Shown here one piece after another: positions 50,693-59,577 of a stretch of DNA of 64,000 nt. The DNA comes from JAJFTV01 sp036825755 (GTDB lineage Bacteria > Chloroflexota > Anaerolineae > Anaerolineales > Anaerolineaceae), in NCBI GenBank assembly GCA_036825755.1, contig DAISXR010000006.1, positions 1-64,000 of the forward strand. Direction: 5' to 3'. The notes under the pieces were generated by a model. That model did no database searches. It was not told where the DNA came from and was given only the letters and a program-made list of their open reading frames with translations. A program made the position numbers and the translations under genes. Positions within the stretch are counted from its first letter, which is position 1. Each line of letters opens with the position of its first letter.

Positions 50693-51532
50693 TCAGCGGA
50701 TGCCGCGCCGCAACAGCAACAGATACAAACCGAGCAGGATCAGAGCAATGGAGCCGGTATTGCTGACAAAGCTGAGCGCGTTGGAAGGATTACCGCCGAT
50801 ATACAATCCCCAGCCTACCATCACCAGAATGCCGCCAGGGATGAGCGGCCACCAGACGGGTTTTTCGATCACAAAACGAGACAGCACGGTGATGAGCAGC
50901 CAGCCCAGCCCAAAGATCACCAGCATGATGCCGGTGTGGGCCAGCGCGGAACCGCTACCGCTACCGGACCAGCCGGAGTACACACCCAGCGCTGAACCCA
51001 GCAGCAGGCTGCCCGGTATCACCAGACCGAGCAGTTTCCGGCATGCTCCCCAGATCAGCATGGGCAGGGACAGCCCGACGCCCGCGTACAGCAGCACATC
51101 CAGCAGGCGAACCTGGCTGAATAAAAAGCACATTCCCAGCCCCGCGAGCAACCCGGTGGGCATCAGCGTCCACCACCAGGGCCGGCGTATGTAGAGCGCT
51201 GAAATCAGAAAAACAGCCAGCCAACCCAGCCCGAACAGGGCCAGAAAACCACCCAGGCGGATATCCCAGGGCTGACCCATGGAACCAAACAACCAGAACC
51301 CGGCCATGCTGAGGCTGGTCAGCAGCCCACCGGCCAGGATGATACCCGAATGCCGCACCACCAGACCGCCGGTGAGGATGAGCAGCCCCGAGAGAATGAT
51401 AATGGTCTGGCTTAACCAACCGGTGTGCAGACGCTGGTCCAACAGAATGCTGGCGCCGCTGGCGAGCAGTACAATGCCGGCTGGTACCAACAGGTCGCGG
51501 GCGGGGTTTTCTTTATGTTCGTGGTTGGCCAT
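50693..51532 (-). CDS. Multi-pass membrane protein with an internal repeat
   Basis: 279-residue membrane protein of about 8-9 helices. Two halves share the pattern FGLGWL...(R/K)(R/P)xWW.L.PTG/PGG.L.G (GLGWLAVFLISALYIRRPWWWTLMPTGLLAGLG near residue 100 and GLGWLLITVLSRFVIEKPVWWPLIPGGILVMVGW near 215), so it arose by internal duplication. It starts 22 nt after the response-regulator gene and is probably part of that operon. This recalls the LiaF-like membrane partner of LiaRS systems, but sequence identity to LiaF is not evident. Confidence 0.7.
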   Translation of the reverse strand: MANHEHKENPARDLLVPAGIVLLASGASILLDQRLHTGWLSQTIIILSGLLILTGGLVVRHSGIILAGGLLTSLSMAGFWLFGSMGQPWDIRLGGFLALFGLGWLAVFLISALYIRRPWWWTLMPTGLLAGLGMCFLFSQVRLLDVLLYAGVGLSLPMLIWGACRKLLGLVIPGSLLLGSALGVYSGWSGSGSGSALAHTGIMLVIFGLGWLLITVLSRFVIEKPVWWPLIPGGILVMVGWGLYIGGNPSNALSFVSNTGSIALILLGLYLLLLRRGIR

Positions 51533-51554
51533 GGTTGTATTCCTTCAGGCGTGG

Positions 51555-52211
51555 CTAAAGCAGACCGATTTCACGAGCTTTGGCTACCGCCTGCATGCGA
51601 TCGCGTACATTGAGCTTGGCGAAGATTTTGCTGAGATGGTTCTTCACCGTCCCTTCAGCCAGCACCAGCATATCCGCTATTTCACGGTTGCTGGAGCCGC
51701 TCGCGGCCATCCGCAGCACCTCCAGCTCACGGTCGGTGAGCGACTCAACCGGCTGATCCAGCGAGACCACCGGCCGGCGCAGGCGCGAGAACTCGGCCAG
51801 CACCTTGGCAGTGATGGAAGGCTGTAAAAAGTGTTCACCTCGCACGGCGGCGCGGATGGCCTCAAACAGCCTGTCGTACGAGGTATCTTTCAACAGATAA
51901 CCAATGGCTCCGGCGCGCAGCCCCTCAAAGGCCAATTCATCGTCATCAAACGTGGTCAGGATAATCACCTGGGTATCCGGAAAACACTCGCGGATGCGGC
52001 GGGTTGCACTCACGCCGTCAAGCACCGGCATGCGCAGATCCATCATCACCACCTGCGGGCGGTGAAGGGTGGTCAGGCGGAGGGCTTCTTCGCCGTTGGA
52101 GGCCTCACCCACCACCTCAAATTCCGGCTGGGTGGATAACAGCGTTTTAAGCCCGGCCCGAAAGAGGGTCTGGTCATCAACAATCAGGATGCGGACGCTT
52201 TTTTCGCTCAT
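51555..52211 (-). CDS. NarL/LuxR-type response regulator
   Basis: 218-residue regulator. Its receiver (about 5-122) has VDDQTLFRAGL, the phospho-Asp in VVMMDLRMPVLDG, and GYLLKD. The LuxR HTH (about 155-215) has LTDRELEVLRMAASGSSNREIADMLVLAEGTVKNHLSKIFAKL. The start overlaps the kinase stop by 4 nt. With the kinase and the downstream membrane protein it forms a three-gene envelope-sensing unit. Confidence 0.93.
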   Translation of the reverse strand: MSEKSVRILIVDDQTLFRAGLKTLLSTQPEFEVVGEASNGEEALRLTTLHRPQVVMMDLRMPVLDGVSATRRIRECFPDTQVIILTTFDDDELAFEGLRAGAIGYLLKDTSYDRLFEAIRAAVRGEHFLQPSITAKVLAEFSRLRRPVVSLDQPVESLTDRELEVLRMAASGSSNREIADMLVLAEGTVKNHLSKIFAKLNVRDRMQAVAKAREIGLL

Positions 52212-53383
52212 TCTGGTAAGGTGATCAGGATTGTAAATCCCTCCATGGGTGTGGAGGTGATATTCAGGGTGCCGTCCATCAATTTTATCCGTTCCTGCAA
52301 ACCCATCAACCCAAAACCGGGCTGGATAGTTTCCGCGCCCACGCCATCATCCCGCAGCGTCAAACATACTTGCTGCGGATCTGAATAATCCAGCGTCAGA
52401 TCCACCTGGTGAGCTCTGGCGTGTTTGCAGACATTCTGCAGGCCTTCCTGGGCGGCCCGGTACAGGGTCCAATCGGCTTCAGACGAGAGGTCGCGCGGGC
52501 TGCCGGAGAGGAGGAAATGCGTCTGGATTTCTGGCCCCACGTTGGGCAGCAGGCCTTCCAGTTGCTGCGGCAGGGGCAGCCCTTCACCAATCGGCGCGCG
52601 AAGAGCCGCCACCGAACTGCGCACATCCTGCAGGGCATCGCGGGTCAGATCACGCGCGGTCTCGATGGTCTGAAGCAAGGCTTGATTTTTGTCCTGCCGG
52701 CCCAACGCCGAGGCGGCCTGCAATTGCATGTGAATGGTGGTGAGATAGTGGCCCAGCCCGTCATGGATCTCGCGGGCGAGCCGGTTGCGTTCCTTGTTGA
52801 TGGTCAACTCTTCCACCTGCAGAGCGTACTGTCGCAGGTTCTGGTTGGCCACGGTGAGTTCTTCGTTCAGTTTTTCGATCACCTTGCGGTTTTGCTCTTC
52901 CTTCATGGCCATGTGGGTAAAGATGATGATAAACACCTGTCCGGCCAGAAAAAGCTGAACGGCTGTGACCGCGTTGGTCCAGCCGAGATTGAAAATGAGA
53001 ACCGACAACACGAAAGCGCCCAGAATGGCGGCGTTGGCCGCGTAAAACGGAACGCCCTGCAGGAGAATCACGCTCTGGGCGGCCAATGGCAGCAGAACCA
53101 GCGCGTTGAAACCGTTCCCCTTGCCCAACAGCAGGATGATGGCGCCCAGCGGGATCTGGATCAAAAAATACATCACCCGCATCCACCGCTGCCCAAAACG
53201 CGAGACATACGCATAACCGTAAATCCCCAGGGTGATATAGCCGATGCCAGCCAGGATGATGGCGGCAAGGTCAAGCGGATTGGTTTGCTGCCATGAGGAA
53301 AGCGCCGCCAGGTACGAAACGAGCACGACCACGGCAAAACCAATATCGGCGCTGCTGACGCGAATGGGAGCGGGTTTTTGCAC
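52208..53383 (-). CDS. DesK/LiaS-like sensor histidine kinase
   Basis: 391-residue membrane kinase. Five or six membrane helices fill about residues 12-155. A coiled coil is followed by the HisKA_3 motif ERNRLAREIHDGLGHYLTTIHMQLQAA (phospho-His near 212). The ATPase domain has LYRAAQEGLQNVCKHA, DDGVGAE and GLMGLQERI. The start is GTG, six bases after a perfect TATAAT, so the mRNA is probably leaderless or nearly so. It is the first gene of its operon. Confidence 0.92.
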   Translation of the reverse strand: MQKPAPIRVSSADIGFAVVVLVSYLAALSSWQQTNPLDLAAIILAGIGYITLGIYGYAYVSRFGQRWMRVMYFLIQIPLGAIILLLGKGNGFNALVLLPLAAQSVILLQGVPFYAANAAILGAFVLSVLIFNLGWTNAVTAVQLFLAGQVFIIIFTHMAMKEEQNRKVIEKLNEELTVANQNLRQYALQVEELTINKERNRLAREIHDGLGHYLTTIHMQLQAASALGRQDKNQALLQTIETARDLTRDALQDVRSSVAALRAPIGEGLPLPQQLEGLLPNVGPEIQTHFLLSGSPRDLSSEADWTLYRAAQEGLQNVCKHARAHQVDLTLDYSDPQQVCLTLRDDGVGAETIQPGFGLMGLQERIKLMDGTLNITSTPMEGFTILITLPE

Positions 53384-53395
53384 GCCCTCATTATA
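53384..53395 (-). promoter_or_regulatory. Leaderless-type promoter of the 53.4-kb kinase
   Basis: On the minus strand, TATAAT (53395-53390) plus GAGGGC (six bases) precede the GTG start. The GAGGG could also act as a Shine-Dalgarno if transcription starts further upstream. Confidence 0.5.
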
Positions 53396-53618
53396 GCATC
53401 AGCGTAACGGGTTGTTCCGGGCACCGGACGGCGGCAGGGTCATATCTTTGATGGGAGGTCACATGGGAAGACACATACTGGAATATGCCGTTCGGCACAT
53501 TTGACTGGATCTCATCGCGGATACTATTCATTTATCAACTCAGATTATTGCTGTTCGGGCTGCCATTGCATCTCAACCGCATCCTGAACCGAAATTTTAT
53601 CAATACAAAGGACTGTTC

Positions 53619-55088
53619 ATGAACCTGCTCATGATTTACCCCAAAATCCCTGATACGTTCTGGAGTTTCAACCACGCCCTGCGCTTTATTCGCCGCAAGG
53701 CATCCAATCCGCCGCTGGGGCTGCTGACCGTAGCCGCCATGCTGCCTGCCGAGTGGAACAAAAAAGTGGTCGATATGAATGTGGAACCGCTCAAAGAAAA
53801 ACAGCTCGATTGGGCCGATATGGTTTTTGTCAGCGCCATGTCGATTCAGAACAGCTCAGCTCATGAGGTGATTCACCGCTGCAAGCAGCATGGTTTAAAA
53901 GTGGTTGCCGGCGGGCCGCTGTTTATGGGGACGGAAGACCAGTTTACCGAGGTGGACCATTTTGTGCTGAACGAAGCTGAAATCACACTGCCGCCTTTTT
54001 TGCGTGACCTGGAAGCCGGCACGCTGCAGCACCTGTACTCAACGGCTGAATTTGCCGATCTGCAGGAAACGCCAGCCCCGCTGTGGAATCTGATCAAACC
54101 GGGTCGCTATGACAGCCTGAGCATCCAGTTTACACGCGGCTGCCCGTTCAACTGCGACTTTTGCAATGTGACCGCCATGCTGGGGCACCGGGTGCGCTTC
54201 AAGACCGTCGATCAGATCATTCACGAGCTGGACGGTATTTACGCGATGGGCTGGCGCCAGAATATCTTCTTTGTGGATGACAACTTCATCGGAAACAAGA
54301 AGTATCTTAAGGAAGAACTGCTGCCGGCAGTGATCGAATGGCGCAAGGGCAAGACCGGCTGCACGTTGGTGACGGAAGCTTCCATCAACCTGTCAGACGA
54401 TGAAGAATTAATGGATATGATGTCGGCGGCTGGTTTCCACTCGGTGTTTGTGGGCATCGAGACGCCCGATGAAGCCGGTCTGGCGGAGTGTCAGAAATCG
54501 CAAAACCGCCGGCGCGATCTGGTGCGGGATGTAAAAACCATGCAGCAGCACGGTCTGCAGGTGATGGGCGGCTTTATTGTCGGGTTCGACAGTGACACAC
54601 CGTCCATCTTCAAAAAGCAGGTGGAATTTATCCAGCAAAGCGGCATCGTCACCGCCATGGTGGGATTGCTGCAAGCGCCGTTCAATACACAGTTGTACAA
54701 ACGCTTGAAAGGCGAGGGCCGCTTGCTGGATGAGATGAACGGCGACAATGCCGACGGCACCACCAACATCGTCCCGCGTATGGATATCGATGAGTTGAAA
54801 GAGGGCTATCACCAGATTCTGGAAGATATCTATTCGCCCCGGCCGTTCTACGAGCGGGTGAGGATCTTTTTGAAGGAATACCGCATGCCCAGGGTGCAGA
54901 ACCCGCTGCAGATGCATCACATTTACGCTTTTCTGCGCTCCATGGTGGTGCTGGGGATTAAAGGGAAGGAACGGCTGGAGTACTGGCGGCTGCTGTTCTG
55001 GACGCTGACGCGTGACCCCCGCAAGGTGCCGCTGGCTGTGACGCTGGCGATCTACGGGTACCATTTTCGCACGGTGAGCCGGCTGTAG
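53619..55088 (+). CDS. B12-binding radical SAM protein with DUF4070-like C-terminus
   Basis: 489-residue iron-sulfur enzyme. The N-terminal B12-binding fold (about 1-150) has PPLGLLTVAAML, VVAGGPLFMG and VLNEAE. The radical SAM core has C175-x3-C179-x2-C182 (RGCPFNCDFCNV) for a [4Fe-4S] cluster and DDNFIGNKKYLKE near 225. The C-terminal about 120 residues resemble DUF4070. Hopanoid C-2 methylase HpnP and other methyl- or ring-forming enzymes share this architecture, so methylation of an unactivated carbon, perhaps in a lipid, is possible. No hopanoid genes are in the window, so the substrate is open. It is a single gene. Confidence 0.87.
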   Translation: MNLLMIYPKIPDTFWSFNHALRFIRRKASNPPLGLLTVAAMLPAEWNKKVVDMNVEPLKEKQLDWADMVFVSAMSIQNSSAHEVIHRCKQHGLKVVAGGPLFMGTEDQFTEVDHFVLNEAEITLPPFLRDLEAGTLQHLYSTAEFADLQETPAPLWNLIKPGRYDSLSIQFTRGCPFNCDFCNVTAMLGHRVRFKTVDQIIHELDGIYAMGWRQNIFFVDDNFIGNKKYLKEELLPAVIEWRKGKTGCTLVTEASINLSDDEELMDMMSAAGFHSVFVGIETPDEAGLAECQKSQNRRRDLVRDVKTMQQHGLQVMGGFIVGFDSDTPSIFKKQVEFIQQSGIVTAMVGLLQAPFNTQLYKRLKGEGRLLDEMNGDNADGTTNIVPRMDIDELKEGYHQILEDIYSPRPFYERVRIFLKEYRMPRVQNPLQMHHIYAFLRSMVVLGIKGKERLEYWRLLFWTLTRDPRKVPLAVTLAIYGYHFRTVSRL

Positions 55089-55138
55089 GAATATACTACC
55101 CTGGCGCTATGATAAACCATCAATGCATATTCGACCAC

Positions 55139-55225
55139 TCTGTCATCCCGACGAAGCAGCGGAAACGCCGCGACGAGGGATCGGCTATGAGTTGATGAGA
55201 CACGGTTCACGATAATCACAATTTA
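55139..55225 (-). repeat. Third copy of the 14.15-kb dispersed repeat, inverted
   Basis: The sequence TCATCCCGA...GAGGGATCGGCTATG...GAGACA...ATGAT-like is the reverse complement of the left part of the 216-bp repeats at 14153 and 14369. It keeps GAGGGATCGGCTAT and the following GAGACA block, with a different hairpin (GCGGaaacgCCGC) inside. Confidence 0.55.
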
Positions 55226-55470
55226 CTGAACGGGCGCACACTGTGCGCCCGTAGACCACCCCGCCCTTACGGGCACCCCTCCATTGGAGGGGAATAAAAC
55301 CATACCCTCGTTGAAAGACGGTTTTTATATCCATCATTCAATTTGATCTTTGGGGAAGCATGTTACTCGCGGAATTATGTGTCCGAATTCCCCTCCCTGG
55401 AGGGGTGGCGCGAAGCGCCGGGGTGGTGATTTATGCACGTGCACCCCTGCTGCGCATGGAACAGGACATA
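55226..55470. repeat. Hairpin-rich gene-free stretch
   Basis: The 528-bp space between the radical SAM and serine hydrolase genes contains GGGCGCACA/TGTGCGCCC (about 55234-55253), CCCCTCCATTGGAGGGG (about 55277-55293), and CCCCTCCCTGGAGGGG followed by GGCGCGAAGCGCC (about 55389-55420). These are dispersed hairpin elements. No plausible gene is present. Confidence 0.5.
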
Positions 55471-55505
55471 AATTGGCCGGCATGTTTTGCCGGCCAATTT
55501 TCTTT
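55471..55505 (+). terminator. Strong hairpin with T-tract
   Basis: AATTGGCCGGCA (55471-55482) pairs perfectly with TGCCGGCCAATT (55488-55499), followed by TTCTTTT. It is far (380 nt) from the radical SAM stop, so it may terminate a long 3' transcript or a small unrecognised RNA from the repeat region. Confidence 0.65.
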
Positions 55506-55566
55506 TCCCGCAATTTGACAGATGTTGACCTGTCTGCAGGTCAACACCTGCCAAAAAAATAAAAAT

Positions 55567-55588
55567 CCCCGCCCCTTGAGGGGCGGGG
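55567..55588 (-). terminator. Terminator of the serine hydrolase gene
   Basis: CCCCGCCCC-TTGA-GGGGCGGGG, followed on the minus strand by ATTTTTATTTTTTT, lies 28 bases after the stop. Confidence 0.85.
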
Positions 55589-55616
55589 AAAAAATGGTGG
55601 GGTGTAGAAACCTGCC

Positions 55617-57353
55617 TTACTCAATCTTCTCGGCGTAGAACACCGCGCCGCCTTGCAGCAGATCAGCGCCGGGTACCTTGCCGTCTTCCACCTTGAACTC
55701 GATACCGGCGGGAGAGCCTTTCAATTTAAATTGCGTGCCCATGTACGGTTCCAGATCAAATTCACCCTGGTCCATCAGCGATGCAATCAGGTGATCTTCC
55801 TTCATGGCCACCTCGATGATCTGGGTTTCCATGAAGCGGTATTTGCCGACGAACCTCTCCAGGAATTCCTTTTTGTACATCTCTTCGCCGGCTTTACGGT
55901 TGAAGACGATGTCTTTCACATTGCCTTCCAGTGGCACAGCCACGCTGGTGATGTTGCCCTGCATGTCGCTGAAGAAGGCGGCCTTGAAGGTCATCTCCAG
56001 GCCCTCTTCCATGGTGCCCTCAAACACATCGTAATGGTAGTGCTCCATCTTGTAGGCGATGTTGTTGTAAGTCATGCGCATACCGTCGCCGTTTTTGGTG
56101 ATCTTCAGCAGGCCGTAAGCGGGGTGCTCAAAATCGCCCAGGTATTCTGAGAGATCATGTGAGGGTTTGGTATTGGGTTTGCGCTGCCCGGCCGATTTCT
56201 GTTTGGCCTCTTCCGCGCCGGCTTCCAGCTTCTTAATGGCTTCCAGGAACTTGTTATTCATTTCAAGCTGATCCAGACCCAGCACGCGGTCATAGATGTT
56301 CAGCATGAGCGGGAAGGTGGAGAATGTGCCGTTCAGGTTGGTCAGCAGAACCACGCCCACGCCGTCATCGGGCATGAAGGAGATCAGGGCCGAGAAGCCG
56401 TCAATGTTGCCGCCGTGGTGGATCAGCCGGCGTCCGCGATAGGCTTGCATGAACCAGCCCAGGCCGTATGACATATCACCCAGTTCCTTCACCTCATCAA
56501 TGCCGGGGAAGAAGCTGCCCGGGATGGGGGTGGTGGGGGTGTGCAGTTGTTTCAGATTGGCCTTGCTAACAATCTGCGCATCGCCGTATTTGCCCTCGTT
56601 CAAGTGGGCGATCACCCAGCGGGCCATATCCAGCGGGGTGGAGTTGATGGAGCCGGCCGGGCCGACAGCGTCAATGTTGCGGAACGGGATCTGCTTGACC
56701 TGATCTTTTTCCTTGCTGTACGGGAAGGCGATATTGGTGTGCTTTTTGGAAACATCCACCGAGAAGTTGGTGCGGGCCATGCCCAGCATCTTGATGGTGT
56801 GTTCATCGGTGTATTCTTCCCAGGTTTTTCCGGTCACGCGCTCCACCAGGTAGCCGGCGGTCAGATACATGAGGTTCTGGTACTGGAAGTTGGTTCGGAA
56901 ATCTTTGTTGGGTTCCAGATAGCGCAGCCGCTCATACAGTTCCTTGCGGGAGAATGAGCTGTTGTACCACATCACATCGTGGCGGGGCAGACCGCTGCGG
57001 TGGCACAGCAAATCGCGCGGGCTCATGCGCTCGGTGGCAAAGTTATCCATCAGCTTGAAGTCAGGCATGTAATCGCGTACGGGTTTGTCCCATTCCACTT
57101 TACCTTCATCCACCATCTGGGCAACAGCCATGGAAGCAAACGCCTTGGAGGCGGACCCGATGGCAAAGATGGTTTCAGCGTCCGCGGGTTGTTTGTTTTC
57201 CACATCACGGTAGCCGTATCCTTTGGCCAGCAGTACCTGGTCACCCTTGACCACGGCCACACCCAGCCCCGGCACCTTCCAGTCATCCATCACCTTTTTG
57301 ACAAAAGCATCAAACCCTTCAAATGTCGGATCATTTTTCGGATCGATATCCAT
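55617..57353 (-). CDS. Beta-lactamase-family serine hydrolase with C-terminal DUF3471-like domain
   Basis: 578-residue class C beta-lactamase/esterase-type hydrolase. The nucleophile motif SxxK is GSASKAFASM (Ser about 67), the YxN motif is FQYQNLMYLTAGYL (about 158), and the third motif is HHGGNIDGFSALI (about 305). After about residue 370 a DUF3471-like beta domain follows (LGDFEHPAYGLLKITKNGDGMRMTYNN). No signal peptide is present, so it is probably cytoplasmic, which argues against antibiotic hydrolysis and for an esterase or peptidase role. AGAGGAG precedes the ATG. Confidence 0.88.
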   Translation of the reverse strand: MDIDPKNDPTFEGFDAFVKKVMDDWKVPGLGVAVVKGDQVLLAKGYGYRDVENKQPADAETIFAIGSASKAFASMAVAQMVDEGKVEWDKPVRDYMPDFKLMDNFATERMSPRDLLCHRSGLPRHDVMWYNSSFSRKELYERLRYLEPNKDFRTNFQYQNLMYLTAGYLVERVTGKTWEEYTDEHTIKMLGMARTNFSVDVSKKHTNIAFPYSKEKDQVKQIPFRNIDAVGPAGSINSTPLDMARWVIAHLNEGKYGDAQIVSKANLKQLHTPTTPIPGSFFPGIDEVKELGDMSYGLGWFMQAYRGRRLIHHGGNIDGFSALISFMPDDGVGVVLLTNLNGTFSTFPLMLNIYDRVLGLDQLEMNNKFLEAIKKLEAGAEEAKQKSAGQRKPNTKPSHDLSEYLGDFEHPAYGLLKITKNGDGMRMTYNNIAYKMEHYHYDVFEGTMEEGLEMTFKAAFFSDMQGNITSVAVPLEGNVKDIVFNRKAGEEMYKKEFLERFVGKYRFMETQIIEVAMKEDHLIASLMDQGEFDLEPYMGTQFKLKGSPAGIEFKVEDGKVPGADLLQGGAVFYAEKIE

Positions 57354-57590
57354 GCTGATACTCCTCTTAATGGCTGTATATTTTTTCTTGTAAAAATATG
57401 GAACAGGAAAATGGTATCATCCGCCACAATGTCAGTCAAGCGCCGAAAGGTCATTCCGGCTCGTTAAATTCAGGTATTTTGACCGATTTGGATAGAAAAA
57501 CGGTTTTTTGGGTTGTGTGAGCGTGAACGGCGCGCGGCCGGGCAGATGAATTTGTGACCGGTAGTCCCTGCGCGCGGAGGATAACCGTGT

Positions 57591-57603
57591 TAAAATCGCC
57601 CAT
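57591..57603 (+). promoter_or_regulatory. Leaderless-type promoter of the RACo-like gene
   Basis: TAAAAT (57591-57596) followed by seven bases precedes the ATG at 57604. No Shine-Dalgarno is seen in between. Confidence 0.45.
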
Positions 57604-59463
57604 ATGTCCCCTGCACAATATCAGATCATTTTTCAGCCCATCGGCCGGCGCGTCCACGTGGACGCCGGCACCGATCTGCTCAGCGCGGCCCAACTGGCCG
57701 GGGTGGATCTGCTGGCGGTGTGCGGCGGGTTGGGCATCTGCGGAAGCTGCAAGGTGATTTTGGTGAACGGGCAACTCACCCCGCTCACCGCTGCCGAAGA
57801 AGAGGCGCTGGACGCCGATCAACTGGCGCGCGGATACCGGCTGGCCTGCCAGGCCTCGCCGCTCAGCGATGTACGTCTGGAAGTGCCGTCTGAATCGCTG
57901 CCGGCCGGTCAGCGGTTGCAGGTCGAGGGGCAATCGGCGGGGGTGGAGCTGCACCCCGCTGTGACGGCGCTGGATGTACGCGTGGATGAACCCGGAGATG
58001 ATGACTTCCGCGCTGATCTGACGCGCGTGTTGGACGCGGCCGGGCTTTCTGCCGGTGTGGATGCCTCTCCGGCGGCGCTGGCGCAGCTTTCAACAGCATT
58101 GCGCGAGAATGACTGGCAGATTCGCCTGGCGGTAAGTCGGGCTTTAAGCCCGGCATTCAACCCGGCAATCAACGAGGGGGCCCGCCCGCGGCTGATCGGT
58201 GCGTTTGCTCCCGGTACGCCGCTGCTGGGTCTGGCGGTGGATATGGGTTCCACCAAACTGGCCGTGTATCTGCTGGATCTGCAAACCGGCGCGCTGCTGG
58301 GGCAGACCGGCTTGATGAACCCGCAGATTGCCTATGGTGAGGATGTGGTCAGCCGCATCGCGTATGCCAACCGCTCCGAGAAACACCGCCTGCAATTGCA
58401 AACACGGCTGATCGATGCGATTAACGAAGCCGCCGCTGGCATGTGCACGCAGGCGGGCTGCTCAACCGAAAATATTGTGGATGCCGTGCTGGTGGGCAAC
58501 ACCGCCATGCACCATTTTGCCGCCGGGCTACCGGTGGCGCAATTGGGCGCCGCGCCGTATGTACCGGCTGTCAGCACGCCGCTCAGCTTCCCGGCCGCCG
58601 GGATCGGGCTGAAGCTGGCCCCTGGCGCGCAGGTGTACCTGCCTGCCAACATCGCCGGCTACGTGGGCGCCGACCACACCGCGGCGCTGCTCTCCAGCGG
58701 AATTCTTGATGAGACGCAGACAGCGGCACTGGTGGATATCGGCACCAATACCGAGATCAGCGTGTTCCATCAGGGGCGCATACTTTCCTGTTCCACGGCC
58801 TCCGGGCCGGCATTTGAGGGCGCGCACATCCGCGACGGCATGCGCGCCGCGCCAGGCGCCATTGACAAGGTAAAAATCACCCCGGACGACGTGCAGATCA
58901 GCACCATTGGCGGGGCGGCTCCGGCCGGGATATGCGGCACCGGTATTTTGCAGGCCGTGGCCGAGATGCTGGACGCCGGGCTGATCAACGAGCGCGGTAT
59001 GCTCAACCGCTCCGATTCTCGTCTGCGCATAGTCGACATTCGGGCGGAGTTTGTGCTGGCGCCGGCCGGCGTTACCGCCAGCGGGCGCGATATTGGCGTG
59101 ACGCGCAAGGATGTGAACGAAATCCAGCTTGCCAAGGGAGCCATCCGCTCCGGGATTGATATTCTATTGAAGGAAGCGGGTCTGGAGGCAGAGCAGGTGC
59201 AGCGCTGGATCATCGCTGGGGCCTTTGGCACCTGGCTGGATCTGGGCAGCGCGGTGCGCATCGGCATGTTTCCGCGCGTGCCGCTGGAGCGCTTTGAGCA
59301 GGTGGGCAACGCTGCCGGCATGGGCGCGCGCCGAATGCTGCTGGACGCCGGCACCCGTGAGGAAGCGGCGAGGATCGCGGAGCGGGCGGAGTATGTGGAG
59401 TTGACGGTCTATCCGGGTTTCACGGATGTGTTTCTGAGGAATATGTGGTTTGCGGGGGAGTAA
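57604..59463 (+). CDS. RACo-like reductive activator of corrinoid proteins (2Fe-2S + ASKHA)
   Basis: 619-residue protein. Its N-terminal ferredoxin-type domain has cysteines C40, C46, C49 and C82 (VCGGLGICGSCK...ACQ), suited to one [2Fe-2S] cluster. A linker leads to the DUF4445 ASKHA ATPase, with phosphate loops VDMGSTKLAVYLLDL near residue 213 and LVDIGTNTEISVF near 378, and GAFGTWLDLGSAVRIGMFP near 540. RACo/RamA-type proteins use ATP to reduce inactive Co(II) corrinoid to Co(I). The corrinoid protein at 11.8 kb is the likely client in this window. It is transcribed alone and has a leaderless-type promoter. Confidence 0.9.
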   Translation: MSPAQYQIIFQPIGRRVHVDAGTDLLSAAQLAGVDLLAVCGGLGICGSCKVILVNGQLTPLTAAEEEALDADQLARGYRLACQASPLSDVRLEVPSESLPAGQRLQVEGQSAGVELHPAVTALDVRVDEPGDDDFRADLTRVLDAAGLSAGVDASPAALAQLSTALRENDWQIRLAVSRALSPAFNPAINEGARPRLIGAFAPGTPLLGLAVDMGSTKLAVYLLDLQTGALLGQTGLMNPQIAYGEDVVSRIAYANRSEKHRLQLQTRLIDAINEAAAGMCTQAGCSTENIVDAVLVGNTAMHHFAAGLPVAQLGAAPYVPAVSTPLSFPAAGIGLKLAPGAQVYLPANIAGYVGADHTAALLSSGILDETQTAALVDIGTNTEISVFHQGRILSCSTASGPAFEGAHIRDGMRAAPGAIDKVKITPDDVQISTIGGAAPAGICGTGILQAVAEMLDAGLINERGMLNRSDSRLRIVDIRAEFVLAPAGVTASGRDIGVTRKDVNEIQLAKGAIRSGIDILLKEAGLEAEQVQRWIIAGAFGTWLDLGSAVRIGMFPRVPLERFEQVGNAAGMGARRMLLDAGTREEAARIAERAEYVELTVYPGFTDVFLRNMWFAGE

Positions 59464-59577
59464 AAGTTAGCCAGAAGATATTTACTAGAATTAATGGTAC
59501 TTCACCTTATTGTTAGAAAAATCGAATTATTACCTCAATAGCACATCATTCGGAAAAGTAAGGTGATCTTCAATACT

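Noticed and set aside
55617..57353. Antibiotic-resistance beta-lactamase.
   Set aside because: The serine-hydrolase motifs are present, but there is no signal peptide and a DUF3471-like C-terminus follows, which fits the broad esterase/peptidase group.
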